Assembly (NCBI GenBank): GCA_033344795.1
Contig: JAWPMS010000001.1
Coordinates: 3,596,001-3,660,000, forward strand
DNA length: 64,000 bases
Source of the DNA: SHLQ01 sp033344795
GTDB lineage: Bacteria > Actinomycetota > Acidimicrobiia > Acidimicrobiales > SHLQ01
Direction of reading: 5' to 3'
A program made the position numbers and the translations under genes. Each line of letters begins with the position of its first letter. The first letter of the stretch is position 1. Under the pieces are notes generated by a model. The model had not been told where the DNA came from, made no database searches, and saw only the letters and a list, made by a program, of their open reading frames with translations. This document shows positions 1-7,858 of the stretch, one piece after another.

Positions 1-459
1 CTGTCGGGCGATTCGCAAGACTTGGGTACGCCCGGATCGCGGCTCGATCATCACTTCGATGGCGTTGTTCCAAAACACCGAGCCGACGCGGTTTCCGCGG
101 TTGGTGAACAAGCGAGACAGCGCCGTGACGAGCTCTGCCACGACGACTTCCTTCGAGCGTTCGTCATGGCCGAATTGCATCGACGGTGATCGGTCGACCA
201 AGAACCAGACCGTGAGGTCGCGGTCCTCGTCGTATTGGCGAACGAACGGTTCGTTCATTCGCGCGGTGACATTCCAGTCGATGCGCCGGACATCGTCGTC
301 TGGTTGGTACTGACGCAGATCGGCGACGTCGAGACCCGCGCCAAGGAAATTGGTGCGGTGATCACCCTGCAGATGGCCGTCGAGTCGACGCAGGACGCGC
401 CAATCGAGCCGATGCAGCAGGGCCTCAGGTGTGGGTGTCAGGGAGGGTGTTGCGCTCAT
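1..459 (-). CDS. DUF58 domain protein (C-terminus beyond window)
   Basis: Reverse-strand reading frame open from an ATG at 457-459 to the window edge, so about 153 N-terminal residues are visible. The family hallmark DVRRIDWNVTAR is present, followed by a von Willebrand A-like start (WFLVDRSPSMQFG). DUF58 proteins are almost always encoded next to a MoxR AAA+ ATPase and are thought to act with it in assembly or maturation of membrane or metal-dependent complexes. Here the start overlaps the end of the moxR-like gene by 35 bases in another frame, implying translational coupling. The substrate cannot be told from sequence. Confidence 0.86.
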   Translation of the reverse strand, partial: MSATPSLTPTPEALLHRLDWRVLRRLDGHLQGDHRTNFLGAGLDVADLRQYQPDDDVRRIDWNVTARMNEPFVRQYDEDRDLTVWFLVDRSPSMQFGHDERSKEVVVAELVTALSRLFTNRGNRVGSVFWNNAIEVMIEPRSGRTQVLRIARQ

Positions 460-1543
460 GGAGCGGAACCTCGGGGAGGGGCACGGTGGCCAGAATCTGC
501 GACAAGAGATCGTCAGGGCGCACCCCGTCGGCCAGAGCCTCATACGACAGCACCAGACGATGGCGGAGCACGTCGAGCGCAAGGTCGCGTACGTCCTGGG
601 GGAGTGCGTACGAACGACCGCGCACGAAGGCCAGAGCCTTCGCAGTGAGAATCAGATTGATCGATGCCCTCGGGCTCGCCCCATGGGTCATGTAGGGCGC
701 CAGATGGCCCAATCCAACGAGGTGTGGCTCTCGGGTCGCGTTGACGAGCTGCACCGCGTATTCGATCAGAGCCGGGTCGACGTAGGTCTCGTCAGCCGCC
801 TGCTGCAGCTCGATCAGCTCATCGGTACTGATGACCTGCATGACGGCCTCGACGGCGCCTGTCATGCGCTCGACGATGACGAACTCTTCGGTCGGCGTGG
901 GGTAGCCGACCAGCACCTTCATCATGAAGCGGTCGAGTTGGGCTTCGGGAAGCGGGTAGGTGCCTTCGGACTCGATCGGGTTTTGCGTTGCGAGCACCAG
1001 GAACGGGTTGGGCACCGTGTGGGATTCGCGACCGATCGTCACCTGTCGTTCTTGCATCACTTCGAGCAGGGCTGACTGGACCTTCGCTGGTGCCCGGTTG
1101 ATCTCATCGGCCAGAAGGAGATTTGTGAAGACAGGTCCGAGTGCGGTCTGAAACTCGCCCGACTTCTGGTTGTAGATCCGGGTACCGGTCAGATCTGCCG
1201 GCACGAGGTCGGGTGTGAACTGAATACGTTGGAACTCGCCGCCGATCGATTCGGCGAGCGTCTTGATTGCCAACGTCTTGGCGAGTCCAGGAACACCCTC
1301 GACGAGGACGTGCCCACGAGCGAGGAGAGCCACGATCAGCTGTTCGAGCAGGAGATCCTGCCCCACGATGACCTTCTTGACCTCGTACAACACATGCTCG
1401 AGGGCCCGATGTTTCGGAGGAGGAGTGGCCGACGCAGGTGGCGGCGGGCTTCCGAGGAAGTCGACGGGGTTTGGCGGAGCGACCGTTGGTGCCGGCGGAG
1501 GCGTCGAGGGCGGTTGAAGCGAATCGTCTGGTGTCATGGTCAC
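425..1543 (-). CDS. MoxR-family AAA+ ATPase
   Basis: A 372-residue protein with a proline-rich N-terminus (about residues 10-45), then an AAA+ core with Walker A GVPGLAKT near residue 83 and Walker B LLLADEIN near 142. The GRESHTVPNPF and ATQNP segments are typical of the MoxR (AAA_3) family. Such ATPases act as chaperone-like partners of DUF58/VWA proteins. The GTG start overlaps the stop of the upstream protease gene by 4 bases, and its own 3' end overlaps the DUF58 gene, so three genes form a coupled minus-strand set. An in-frame ATG two codons downstream is an alternative start. The family assignment is secure; the biological target is unknown. Confidence 0.93.
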   Translation of the reverse strand: MTMTPDDSLQPPSTPPPAPTVAPPNPVDFLGSPPPPASATPPPKHRALEHVLYEVKKVIVGQDLLLEQLIVALLARGHVLVEGVPGLAKTLAIKTLAESIGGEFQRIQFTPDLVPADLTGTRIYNQKSGEFQTALGPVFTNLLLADEINRAPAKVQSALLEVMQERQVTIGRESHTVPNPFLVLATQNPIESEGTYPLPEAQLDRFMMKVLVGYPTPTEEFVIVERMTGAVEAVMQVISTDELIELQQAADETYVDPALIEYAVQLVNATREPHLVGLGHLAPYMTHGASPRASINLILTAKALAFVRGRSYALPQDVRDLALDVLRHRLVLSYEALADGVRPDDLLSQILATVPLPEVPLHERNTLPDTHT

Positions 1544-2430
1544 TGTTCAGGTCCTCCGGCGGCGCCGCCTGCGGTTGCGATGGGAACGGCAAATCCGATT
1601 CCCGAGAAAAAGTCTTCGCCTGTTGGATTGGCGATTGCCGTGACGATGCCGACGACCTGTGCGTTGGCATCGACCAAGGGGCCGCCCGAACTGCCCGGGT
1701 TCACGGCGGCATCGAACTGAATGAGCTGCGTCAGCTCGTCGCCATTGGGAAGTGGAAGGGTGCGGTTGAGGCCGGATACGACCCCAGCTGAAAAGGACCC
1801 TCCGAGGCCGAGTGGGTTGCCCAAGGCGTAGATGGGTTCTCCGATCTGCACGCCACCGCCGAGCACGGCGGGCACAACAACTTCGGGAAGCGTCTGGGCT
1901 TGGAGTACCGCAATGTCGATCGCCGGGTCGCTCTCGACGACAGTCGCTGCGCTGGTCGTGCCATCGGTGAAGGTGATGACAATGTCCGACGACCCTGCGA
2001 CCACGTGGTTCGACGTCATGATGAGTCCATCAGCGTTGATGATCACGCCGGACCCGATCGAGGAACCCTCGGTGCCGGCTTCGCCGTTCTGGATGAACGC
2101 CAACGAGGGAAGAACCGTCGCGTAGACGGCAGGCCCGACTGGATCAGGAACCGTGGTCGACGACAGGGCTTCTCCCACGGCTTCCTGGACTTGTTCGCTC
2201 GTCAGTACCTCGTCGCGAGTCAAGAACCAGCCAGCTATGACGGCTCCGAGCGCTACTGCAAGAACCGCTGCGGACAGGGGGACAAGCCACCGGGGCCGAT
2301 CGCGGGGTGGTCGCGGTTCCTCTGGCTCGAGTTCGGGCGGCGCGGGCGCGTCCACGACCTCCGCCATCGGACCTGGGAGTGCGACCGGTGGCGGCGGAGT
2401 TCTGGGCGAGAAGGGGTGCGTCGAGGTCAT
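1540..2430 (-). CDS. Membrane-anchored trypsin-like serine protease (HtrA/DegP type, no PDZ)
   Basis: About 296 residues: a cytosolic proline/glutamate-rich head, one transmembrane helix (about residues 49-70) and an extracytoplasmic S1C protease domain. The triad is visible as His in TSNHVV (about 142), Asp in PAIDIAV (about 172) and Ser in NPGSSGGP (about 248). No PDZ domain follows, so it is shorter than classical HtrA. The reading frame extends upstream to a GTG at 2494-2496. I prefer the ATG at 2428-2430, which gives the usual proline-rich start, but the longer form (318 residues) is possible. Its stop overlaps the MoxR-like start by 4 bases. It probably degrades or processes misfolded envelope proteins. 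Confidence 0.88.
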   Translation of the reverse strand: MTSTHPFSPRTPPPPVALPGPMAEVVDAPAPPELEPEEPRPPRDRPRWLVPLSAAVLAVALGAVIAGWFLTRDEVLTSEQVQEAVGEALSSTTVPDPVGPAVYATVLPSLAFIQNGEAGTEGSSIGSGVIINADGLIMTSNHVVAGSSDIVITFTDGTTSAATVVESDPAIDIAVLQAQTLPEVVVPAVLGGGVQIGEPIYALGNPLGLGGSFSAGVVSGLNRTLPLPNGDELTQLIQFDAAVNPGSSGGPLVDANAQVVGIVTAIANPTGEDFFSGIGFAVPIATAGGAAGGPEQ

Positions 2431-2516
2431 TGGACTGGCCCACCACGGTAGCTCTCGCCCGTCGCATCCACCGGTCGTGACGGCCGGTTCCGCCACATCC
2501 TTAGGGAATCTTCACC

Positions 2517-3377
2517 TCAGTCGACCAATCCGTCCACGAGAGCAAGTTCTCGCTCGTAGTGCATGTCGGTCGCGCGCCCGTAGTACTGGATGGCGTGGTG
2601 GGGGCGGTTCATACGCCACGGGTCGAAGACGTAGGTCGGCAACGCGATGTACCGAGTCGCCGGTCCCTTGATACGGGTGACCCGGTGCATCGAATACCGG
2701 CCCTTGAACAGTTGGAGGTCGCCCGGAATCAGGTCGAGCTCACGAACCCCGTCTCGGCCGCCTTCGAGGATGTGTTGGACCTGCTCGAAATTCTCGTCCT
2801 CGGGCCTGCGGATGTCGGGGACGTATTCGAACACTCCACCCGATTCGGCCTTCTGCACGAGGATGCTCACGGTGAACTCGTTGCCATCGAAGTGCCACGG
2901 AAAATAGTGCTCGGTCTCCATCACACCGTATGGATTTCTGCCAAGTGGATCAGCCCACTGATAAATGGGCCGGCTGGTTCCGAGCGTCTCCCAGACGAAG
3001 TGGGTGAACACGTTTGACGAATAGATCCTGTTGAGCAGCGAGTCATCGGGGAGAAGGTCGGAGTTGATGAACCCGCTCATTCGATGTTGGAAGGTGTTGC
3101 GAGGATGATCGAAGGGGAGATCGTCGTCTCGAGGTGATGCGTAGGGGTTGTGGGATTGCTGCGCCCAGAAGGTTTTGTCATGCAGAGACTGCGCCTCGAG
3201 AAGCATCGTGCTGACGGCGTCGCGCCGGATGAAATCCGAGATGCGACAACAGCCGACAGCGTGCATCTGCGCTCTGGTCTCGGCGACCAACTCCGTTCGA
3301 GCGGTGGAGCCAATTCGATGAATTGGGTAACGATCGAGGTCGACGATGGCGTCCAGCACGTCGATGGCGTGGCTCAT
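2517..3377 (-). CDS. Fe(II)/2-oxoglutarate-dependent oxygenase, ArpA/BesD-like
   Basis: A 286-residue protein with the metal facial triad visible as WHFD (His162, Asp164) and a distal His231 in YSMHRV, followed by Arg242, the likely 2-oxoglutarate salt-bridge residue. The segments GGVFEYVP and PGDLQLFKGR resemble the ArpA/BesD/HalD group, which oxidises free amino acids or small molecules. The halogenases of that group replace the triad Asp with Gly; Asp is retained here, so hydroxylation or a related oxidation is more likely than halogenation. The substrate is unknown. A TACGCT hexamer lies 6 bases before the ATG. The protease gene follows after about 20 bases or more on the same strand. Confidence 0.85.
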   Translation of the reverse strand: MSHAIDVLDAIVDLDRYPIHRIGSTARTELVAETRAQMHAVGCCRISDFIRRDAVSTMLLEAQSLHDKTFWAQQSHNPYASPRDDDLPFDHPRNTFQHRMSGFINSDLLPDDSLLNRIYSSNVFTHFVWETLGTSRPIYQWADPLGRNPYGVMETEHYFPWHFDGNEFTVSILVQKAESGGVFEYVPDIRRPEDENFEQVQHILEGGRDGVRELDLIPGDLQLFKGRYSMHRVTRIKGPATRYIALPTYVFDPWRMNRPHHAIQYYGRATDMHYERELALVDGLVD

Positions 3378-3383
3378 CGCCTC

Positions 3384-3389
3384 AGCGTA
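3384..3389 (-). promoter_or_regulatory. Putative -10 box of the oxygenase gene
   Basis: On the minus strand TACGCT ends 6 bases before the ATG at 3377, fitting TAnnnT and a leaderless transcript. No convincing -35 hexamer was identified. Confidence 0.45.
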
Positions 3390-3463
3390 GGTTCCGACTG
3401 AACGATCGTCCAGTACGTTCTGCAGTGAGCTTGTTTCCCGGCTCGACGGCTTCGAAAATCGGA

Positions 3464-3874
3464 TTAGCCGAGGTCGGGGTCAACGCCACTGACGTAGTAC
3501 CAGCGACCAGACTCTCGGATGAATTCGCTTCGCTCGTGGAGCTCCAGATGGGCGTCACCTCGTCGAAACCGGGCCCGAAACTCGACCGTGCCCGCCGAGT
3601 CGAGTCCAGTTCCACCGGTCGACGAGACGACGGTGAGACCGTGCCACTCCACGTCATCGCTGAAGTCGATGCTCGTGGGTCGGGTGGACTCGTGCCACGT
3701 CGCCAACAGATACGGTTCGTTTTGCGTCACGTACGCGACGTAGCGCGATCGCATCGTTGCCTCGGCCGTGGTGCCAAGACCGGCAACGCCAGCATCATGG
3801 AGCGGCTTGCAACACCTGGCGAACGCCTGGCCATTGCCACAAGGACACGTGTCGTGATCGCCTGGTCGTGACAT
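3464..3874 (-). CDS. YchJ-like (UPF0225) SEC-C motif protein
   Basis: A 136-residue protein starting with a cysteine-rich SEC-C zinc motif (CPCGNGQAFARCC, residues about 10-22) followed by the YchJ/UPF0225 body (RSRYVAYV, FRARFRR, HERSEF). SEC-C motifs bind zinc and occur in SecA and many small proteins; YchJ itself has no established biochemical function. The gene is divergent from a TetR regulator, with only 43 bases between start codons. A TAGCCT hexamer lies 9 bases upstream on the minus strand. The family call is confident; the role is unknown. Confidence 0.88.
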   Translation of the reverse strand: MSRPGDHDTCPCGNGQAFARCCKPLHDAGVAGLGTTAEATMRSRYVAYVTQNEPYLLATWHESTRPTSIDFSDDVEWHGLTVVSSTGGTGLDSAGTVEFRARFRRGDAHLELHERSEFIRESGRWYYVSGVDPDLG

Positions 3875-3887
3875 GAGAATTTGAGGC

Positions 3888-3907
3888 TAGCTGCTTGCTG
3901 CTACGGT
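3888..3907 (+). promoter_or_regulatory. Candidate TetR operator overlapping the tetR -10 box
   Basis: Positions 3888-3903 form an imperfect palindrome TAGCnGCnnGCnGCTA (12 of 16 positions self-complementary). It runs into TACGGT (3902-3907), a TAnnnT hexamer 10 bases before the tetR ATG, and lies between the divergent ychJ-like and tetR-like genes. This is where an autoregulatory TetR site would be expected. Binding is inferred. Confidence 0.5.
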
Positions 3908-3917
3908 CGAAGGCGCG

Positions 3918-4481
3918 ATGGCGACCTCAGACACCCAAGAACAAATCCTCGACGCAGTCCAGTCGGTGATCGTTCGAGACGGGGTTCGAGGGGCCAGCAT
4001 GCGCCAGGTTGCCGAGGAAGCCGACGTATCGCTCGGACTCTTGAGCTACCACTTCGAAGGCAAAGAGAGCCTCATCCTGGCGGCCTTCGACCGGGCGACC
4101 ACGAGGCTGTTGGAGGCAAGCGTAGAAGCGGCTGCCGCCATGGAGGATCCCGACGAGAGAGTTCGGGCGTTTCTCCGCGGCTCCTATACCGAGGAGTTCC
4201 TCGATGGCGACTATCTGAGACTTCGGGTCTCGCTTTGGGCGGTATCGCTCACCGACGAAGACCTCGCGAAGATCGATGCGTCCTACTACGACGACTATGC
4301 CGCGGCCCTTCGCAAACTGATCGGCGAAGCTCGACCTGCACTGTCCGCATCTGAGGTCGCGGAGAGAAGTTTCGATGTGGTGGCCATGGGGAACGGGCTT
4401 TGGCTCGATTGGGCCCGCTTCCAACACGACGCCAGTTTGGAACGCGGTCTGGTGCGATGCGAAGAGATCGCGCTGGCCTGA
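3918..4481 (+). CDS. TetR-family transcriptional regulator
   Basis: A 187-residue regulator with an N-terminal helix-turn-helix (SMRQVAEEADVSLGLLSYHF, about residues 27-46) typical of TetR/AcrR and closest in style to BetI-type members. The C-terminal ligand/dimer domain carries no recognisable ligand signature. The short-chain dehydrogenase gene begins 12 bases after its stop, and a candidate operator palindrome sits just upstream. It probably controls itself, the dehydrogenase and possibly the divergent ychJ-like gene. The ligand is unknown. Confidence 0.92.
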   Translation: MATSDTQEQILDAVQSVIVRDGVRGASMRQVAEEADVSLGLLSYHFEGKESLILAAFDRATTRLLEASVEAAAAMEDPDERVRAFLRGSYTEEFLDGDYLRLRVSLWAVSLTDEDLAKIDASYYDDYAAALRKLIGEARPALSASEVAERSFDVVAMGNGLWLDWARFQHDASLERGLVRCEEIALA

Positions 4482-4487
4482 CAGAAT
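4482..4487 (+). promoter_or_regulatory. Putative -10 box of the SDR gene at 4494
   Basis: CAGAAT ends 6 bases before the ATG at 4494 and starts just after the tetR stop codon. The spacing matches the leaderless pattern seen elsewhere in the window, so the dehydrogenase may have its own promoter. Confidence 0.4.
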
Positions 4488-4493
4488 CCTGGC

Positions 4494-5246
4494 ATGGGTC
4501 GTCTCTCGGATCTTTCGATCGTCATCACTGGAGCCAGCAGCGGGATCGGTGAAGCCATTGCACACCGCTTTTGGGAGGAAGGTGCGCGCCTGACGCTAGG
4601 TAGTCGTCGAGAGCCCGACGGCGTCGGGGCGGGTGTTCGCTGGGTGGAGACCGATGTGACCGATTCTGCCGCCGCAGATGCTCTGATCGCCGCGTCGGTA
4701 GAACACTGGGGTCGTCTCGATGTGCTCGTCAACAACGCCGGCGTTCAGGTCGAGAAGACCATCGCCGAGACCACCGATGAAGAGTTCAACTCGGTCATCG
4801 GGGTCAATGTGCGCGGCGTCTTCAACTGTGCCCGGGCGGCGGTTCGTCAGATCCAGTCGCAACCGGGCGGCGGAGCGATCATCAACATCGGATCGATTGC
4901 CGGAGACAGCGCGGACCACGGCATGGCGGTGTACAACGCGTCCAAAGGCGCGGTGCACTCCCTGACGAGGGCCATTGCCACCGACCACGGGCGAGACGGC
5001 ATTCGTTGCAATGCGATCGCACCTGGATGGATCACCACGAAACTTGCCGACGCGGCCTTCGAGATGAGCGACGATCCCATCGCCGCGAGGGATCAGGCGG
5101 TGAGCCAACACCCCGTCGGTCGTCTGGGCATACCCGACGATGTTGCGAGCCTTGCAGTCTGGCTGGCGAGTCCCGAATCGACCTTCGCGTCCGGTTCCGT
5201 CTTCACGCTCGATGGTGGTCTCACCGCGCACTCGCCAATCGGCTGA
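4494..5246 (+). CDS. Short-chain dehydrogenase/reductase (SDR)
   Basis: A 250-residue classical SDR. The nucleotide motif TGASSGIG is at residues 12-19, NNAG near 80, catalytic Ser near 134 and YNASK (Tyr147, Lys151). The Arg/Ser-rich stretch after beta-2 (GSRRE) suggests NADP preference, but this is weak evidence. It sits 12 bases downstream of a TetR gene and probably belongs to its regulon. The substrate cannot be inferred. It converges with the next gene, with one base between stop codons. Confidence 0.93.
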   Translation: MGRLSDLSIVITGASSGIGEAIAHRFWEEGARLTLGSRREPDGVGAGVRWVETDVTDSAAADALIAASVEHWGRLDVLVNNAGVQVEKTIAETTDEEFNSVIGVNVRGVFNCARAAVRQIQSQPGGGAIINIGSIAGDSADHGMAVYNASKGAVHSLTRAIATDHGRDGIRCNAIAPGWITTKLADAAFEMSDDPIAARDQAVSQHPVGRLGIPDDVASLAVWLASPESTFASGSVFTLDGGLTAHSPIG

Positions 5247-5247
5247 A

Positions 5248-5988
5248 TCACGGACCCCACGGGGTCTCGGTCTCGGTCGGCTGAGGAGCCGGTGGCTGAT
5301 GCACCGGCGGAGCTTGCGTGGCGGGCGTGGGGCCGTCCGCCGGTACCGCCGCCGGCATCGCCGGCATCGCCGGCATCGCACTCTGCCGGTCTCGGTGACT
5401 CTTACGGCGGACCATTCCAACGATGAGCAAAATCGTGCCAACGACGAAGAGGATGAGTCCCACGATGGCCATGATCAGCCACGGGACTATGCGGTCGAAC
5501 GCGGACTCGATGGAGCGGCCGAATACGGCTCGACTCGAGTCGATCGAGGCCACATCGACCGTATAACGACCCTCCGAGACCACCTCGAAGATCGCGACTC
5601 CTTCGTACACATTGGCGGAACGACTCAGCGGCTCGTTGGACCGAAACGATTGCGCCACCACCGGTTCACCCGAATCGGCGTTGGTCACCGTGATTTCGCT
5701 GAGACTGGGAAGGGTTTCGTCAAAGTCGACATCGAGGTTCAGGAGAGAGACCGACGCCGACCGGACGTAGATCTGATATTCGCCAGGGTCGAGATCGCGG
5801 GTCTGCGCGCCAGGCGTCTCGAACGAATCGATCGAGAGCAGCTCGAAGGCCGACTGAAAAGCCAAGTAGCAGCCTGCGCCGCATGCGACGAATCCCACCG
5901 ACAACATGATCAGACTCAGCCACAGCCCAGGACCAGGTTCCTTCGCGGCCTTCGTCGTGGTCGCCAACGTCTGGTCCGGAGTCGCCAT
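5248..5988 (-). CDS. Two-helix membrane protein of unknown function
   Basis: A 246-residue protein with transmembrane helices at about residues 22-46 and 165-190, an external domain of about 115 residues between them, and a cytoplasmic tail rich in proline and alanine. The external part has a beta-rich look (GEYQIYVRS, YEGVAIFEV) and may be a small sandwich fold. The tail contains three in-frame copies of Met-Pro-Ala encoded by a 9-base tandem repeat. A GATAAT hexamer lies 6 bases before the ATG on the minus strand, supporting this start. No family was recognised. Confidence 0.78.
   Translation of the reverse strand: MATPDQTLATTTKAAKEPGPGLWLSLIMLSVGFVACGAGCYLAFQSAFELLSIDSFETPGAQTRDLDPGEYQIYVRSASVSLLNLDVDFDETLPSLSEITVTNADSGEPVVAQSFRSNEPLSRSANVYEGVAIFEVVSEGRYTVDVASIDSSRAVFGRSIESAFDRIVPWLIMAIVGLILFVVGTILLIVGMVRRKSHRDRQSAMPAMPAMPAAVPADGPTPATQAPPVHQPPAPQPTETETPWGP
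5351..5377. repeat. 9-base tandem repeat, three perfect units
   Basis: GCCGGCATC occurs three times in a row inside the coding region for the tail of the protein at 5248-5988, giving repeated Met-Pro-Ala. Unit gain or loss would keep the frame. Confidence 0.8.
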
Positions 5989-5994
5989 ACATCC

Positions 5995-6000
5995 ATTATC
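5995..6000 (-). promoter_or_regulatory. Putative -10 box of the membrane protein gene
   Basis: GATAAT on the minus strand ends 6 bases before the ATG at 5988, again suggesting a leaderless mRNA. It lies about 50 bases from the divergent MFS start. Confidence 0.5.
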
Positions 6001-6042
6001 GGTCACCGGGGCCGGTATGGGGGTCACACGTGGGGGCGGCGG

Positions 6043-6048
6043 TATTGT
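6043..6048 (+). promoter_or_regulatory. Putative -10 box of the MFS gene
   Basis: TATTGT ends 6 bases before the second of two adjacent ATG codons (6052 and 6055). The spacing rule seen in this window favours the second ATG. Confidence 0.45.
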
Positions 6049-6054
6049 CCGATG

Positions 6055-7491
6055 ATGGTTCAGGTCCAGGCGACGCATCGACCTCGTCTTCCGTTGTGGT
6101 TGGTGATTGCCGCCGGTGGGATCATCACTGCTGTATCGCTTGGCGTTCGCTCGACGTTTGGGCTGCTTCTCGAGCCGATCGCCGACGGGCTGGGCACCGA
6201 TCTCGGCTCGATCTCGCTTGCGATCGCGGTGCAGAACTTGCTCTGGGGCTTCAGCCAGCCAATCGCCGGCGCCGTATCGGATCGTTTTGGCGCAGCGAGA
6301 ACCCTCGCCGCCGGCGGGCTGCTCTACGCGATCGCGTTGTTTCTGATGTCGACCGCGGAAGGTTCGGGCCTGATTCTGCTGTCCGGAGGATTCATCACCG
6401 GAGTTGCCATCGGGGCTGCAAGCTTCGCGGTCGTGCTTTCTGCCGTCGGGCGTATGGCGCCCCCGGAGAAACGTTCGATGATGCTCGGTGTCGTGAGCGC
6501 CGTTGGATCGCTCGGGCAGTTCGTGTTGATTCCGATCGCCCGTTGGTTGCTGGACAACGGCTCGTGGCAGCGCACCTCGGTCGTACTTGCGATTCTCACA
6601 ACGCTCGTCATCGTTCTGGCGCCTGCGATGCGGTCGGTCGCCATCACGTCGGAAGGCGCAGACGACGGCATGTCCGAGGAGAACGACGCTGCGTCCCCAC
6701 GCCCGGATCTTCGCTCGGACCTCCGCCGAGCTTCGAGCTCGCGGTCGTACAAGATGCTCAACGGTGCCTTCTTCGTGTGTGGGTTCCACGTCACTTTCAT
6801 CGGCGTACATCTCGCCGGTTTCGTCGACGACGCAGGAATCTCGGCGACCACAGCGTCGACTGCTCTCGCGCTCATCGGACTGTTCAACGTGGTTGGCTCG
6901 CTGCTCGCTGGGTACCTCGGCGGCCGGATGCGCCTGACGATGGTCCTGGCTGGGATCTATGGGCTTCGAGCCGTGGTCATCGCTGCGTACGCTCTGATCC
7001 CGACGTCAGGGGCGTCGACGATCATCTTCGGTATGGCGATGGGAGTCCTCTGGCTCTCGACCGTCGCACCCACGGGCGCGATCGTCACACAGCAGTTCGG
7101 CCCGACGAATGCGGGAGCCTTGTTCGGCATCGTGTTTCTCTCGCACCAGGTCGGGTCCTTCCTCGGTGCGTGGATGGGCGGGGAATTCGTCGACATCACG
7201 GGGAGTTATTCGATCATGTGGTGGATGTCGGTCTTCCTGGGAATTGCCGCGATGTTGCTTCATCTGCTGATCGACGAAAGCCCGGTCCCCGAGCCGCCAG
7301 CAGGGTTCGGAGGGTTTCGGCTCGCTCCGGTCGGGACAGCTGCGGTGATCACCGCTGCTGGCGTTGCGGCAGCGTTCTCGATCTCGACTCCAGTCGAGGC
7401 CTCCACGGGACCGGAGTCGACATCCTCGTCACCGCCATCTCTCTACTGTGTCCTCGGGCCGATGGTCCACGAACGATCGGGACCGTCATGA
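6055..7491 (+). CDS. Major facilitator superfamily transporter
   Basis: A protein of about 478 residues with 12 predicted transmembrane helices in two halves. A charged cytoplasmic loop (DDGMSEENDAASPRPDLRSD) separates the halves. The SDRFGAARTL loop after helix 2 is the usual MFS motif A. Similarity in style to the OFA/monocarboxylate-type MFS group (GLLLEPIADGLG near helix 1) suggests an organic anion substrate, but this is tentative. An alternative ATG lies one codon upstream. The stop overlaps the start of a DUF427 gene (ATGA), so the two are coupled. Confidence 0.9.
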   Translation: MVQVQATHRPRLPLWLVIAAGGIITAVSLGVRSTFGLLLEPIADGLGTDLGSISLAIAVQNLLWGFSQPIAGAVSDRFGAARTLAAGGLLYAIALFLMSTAEGSGLILLSGGFITGVAIGAASFAVVLSAVGRMAPPEKRSMMLGVVSAVGSLGQFVLIPIARWLLDNGSWQRTSVVLAILTTLVIVLAPAMRSVAITSEGADDGMSEENDAASPRPDLRSDLRRASSSRSYKMLNGAFFVCGFHVTFIGVHLAGFVDDAGISATTASTALALIGLFNVVGSLLAGYLGGRMRLTMVLAGIYGLRAVVIAAYALIPTSGASTIIFGMAMGVLWLSTVAPTGAIVTQQFGPTNAGALFGIVFLSHQVGSFLGAWMGGEFVDITGSYSIMWWMSVFLGIAAMLLHLLIDESPVPEPPAGFGGFRLAPVGTAAVITAAGVAAAFSISTPVEASTGPESTSSSPPSLYCVLGPMVHERSGPS

Positions 7492-7778
7492 CGCGAGCCA
7501 TGTTTGACGGAGTTGTGGTGGCAGAGAGCGACGACGTGAAGGTCGTCGAAGGCATCACGTACTTTCCGCTCGACAGCGTGACAGCCGGGGCGCTCTTGGA
7601 GAGCCCCACCACGTCACGGTGCTTTTGGAAGGGCAAAGCCAACTACTTTCACGTCGACAACGGTGAAGACACCGCCCTCGATGCCGCCTTTCGCTACGAG
7701 AAGCCGTGGCCTCTTGCAAAACGTTTGGTCACCGATCGCGTGGGGTTCTGGCGTGAGGTCACGATCGAGCGCGACTAG
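7488..7778 (+). CDS. DUF427 domain protein
   Basis: A 96-residue protein with the DUF427 pattern (FDGVVVAES, TYFPLDSV, CFWKGKANYFHV, WPLAKRLVTDRVGFW). DUF427 proteins are small beta-rich single-domain proteins common in Actinobacteria, with no settled biochemical role. The ATG overlaps the MFS stop codon by 4 bases, so expression is coupled to the transporter. Confidence 0.9.
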   Translation: MTRAMFDGVVVAESDDVKVVEGITYFPLDSVTAGALLESPTTSRCFWKGKANYFHVDNGEDTALDAAFRYEKPWPLAKRLVTDRVGFWREVTIERD

Positions 7779-7816
7779 AGGTGTCCCGAATGGGTCCCAC
7801 GTGCGGGAAGAGCATC

Positions 7817-7822
7817 TAGGCT
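7817..7822 (+). promoter_or_regulatory. Putative -10 box of the Gfo/Idh/MocA gene
   Basis: TAGGCT lies 36 bases before the ATG at 7859. Unlike many genes here, this one also has a ribosome-binding site (GAGGGTGGA just upstream), so a leadered mRNA is likely. Confidence 0.4.
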
Positions 7823-7858
7823 CAGCCATTCGTCAGCGATCCTGAGGGTGGAATATTC

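Noticed and set aside
5140..6054. Upstream extension of the MFS reading frame
   Set aside because: The extension runs antisense through the two-helix membrane protein and is arginine-rich, low-quality sequence. The transporter clearly begins at 6052 or 6055.
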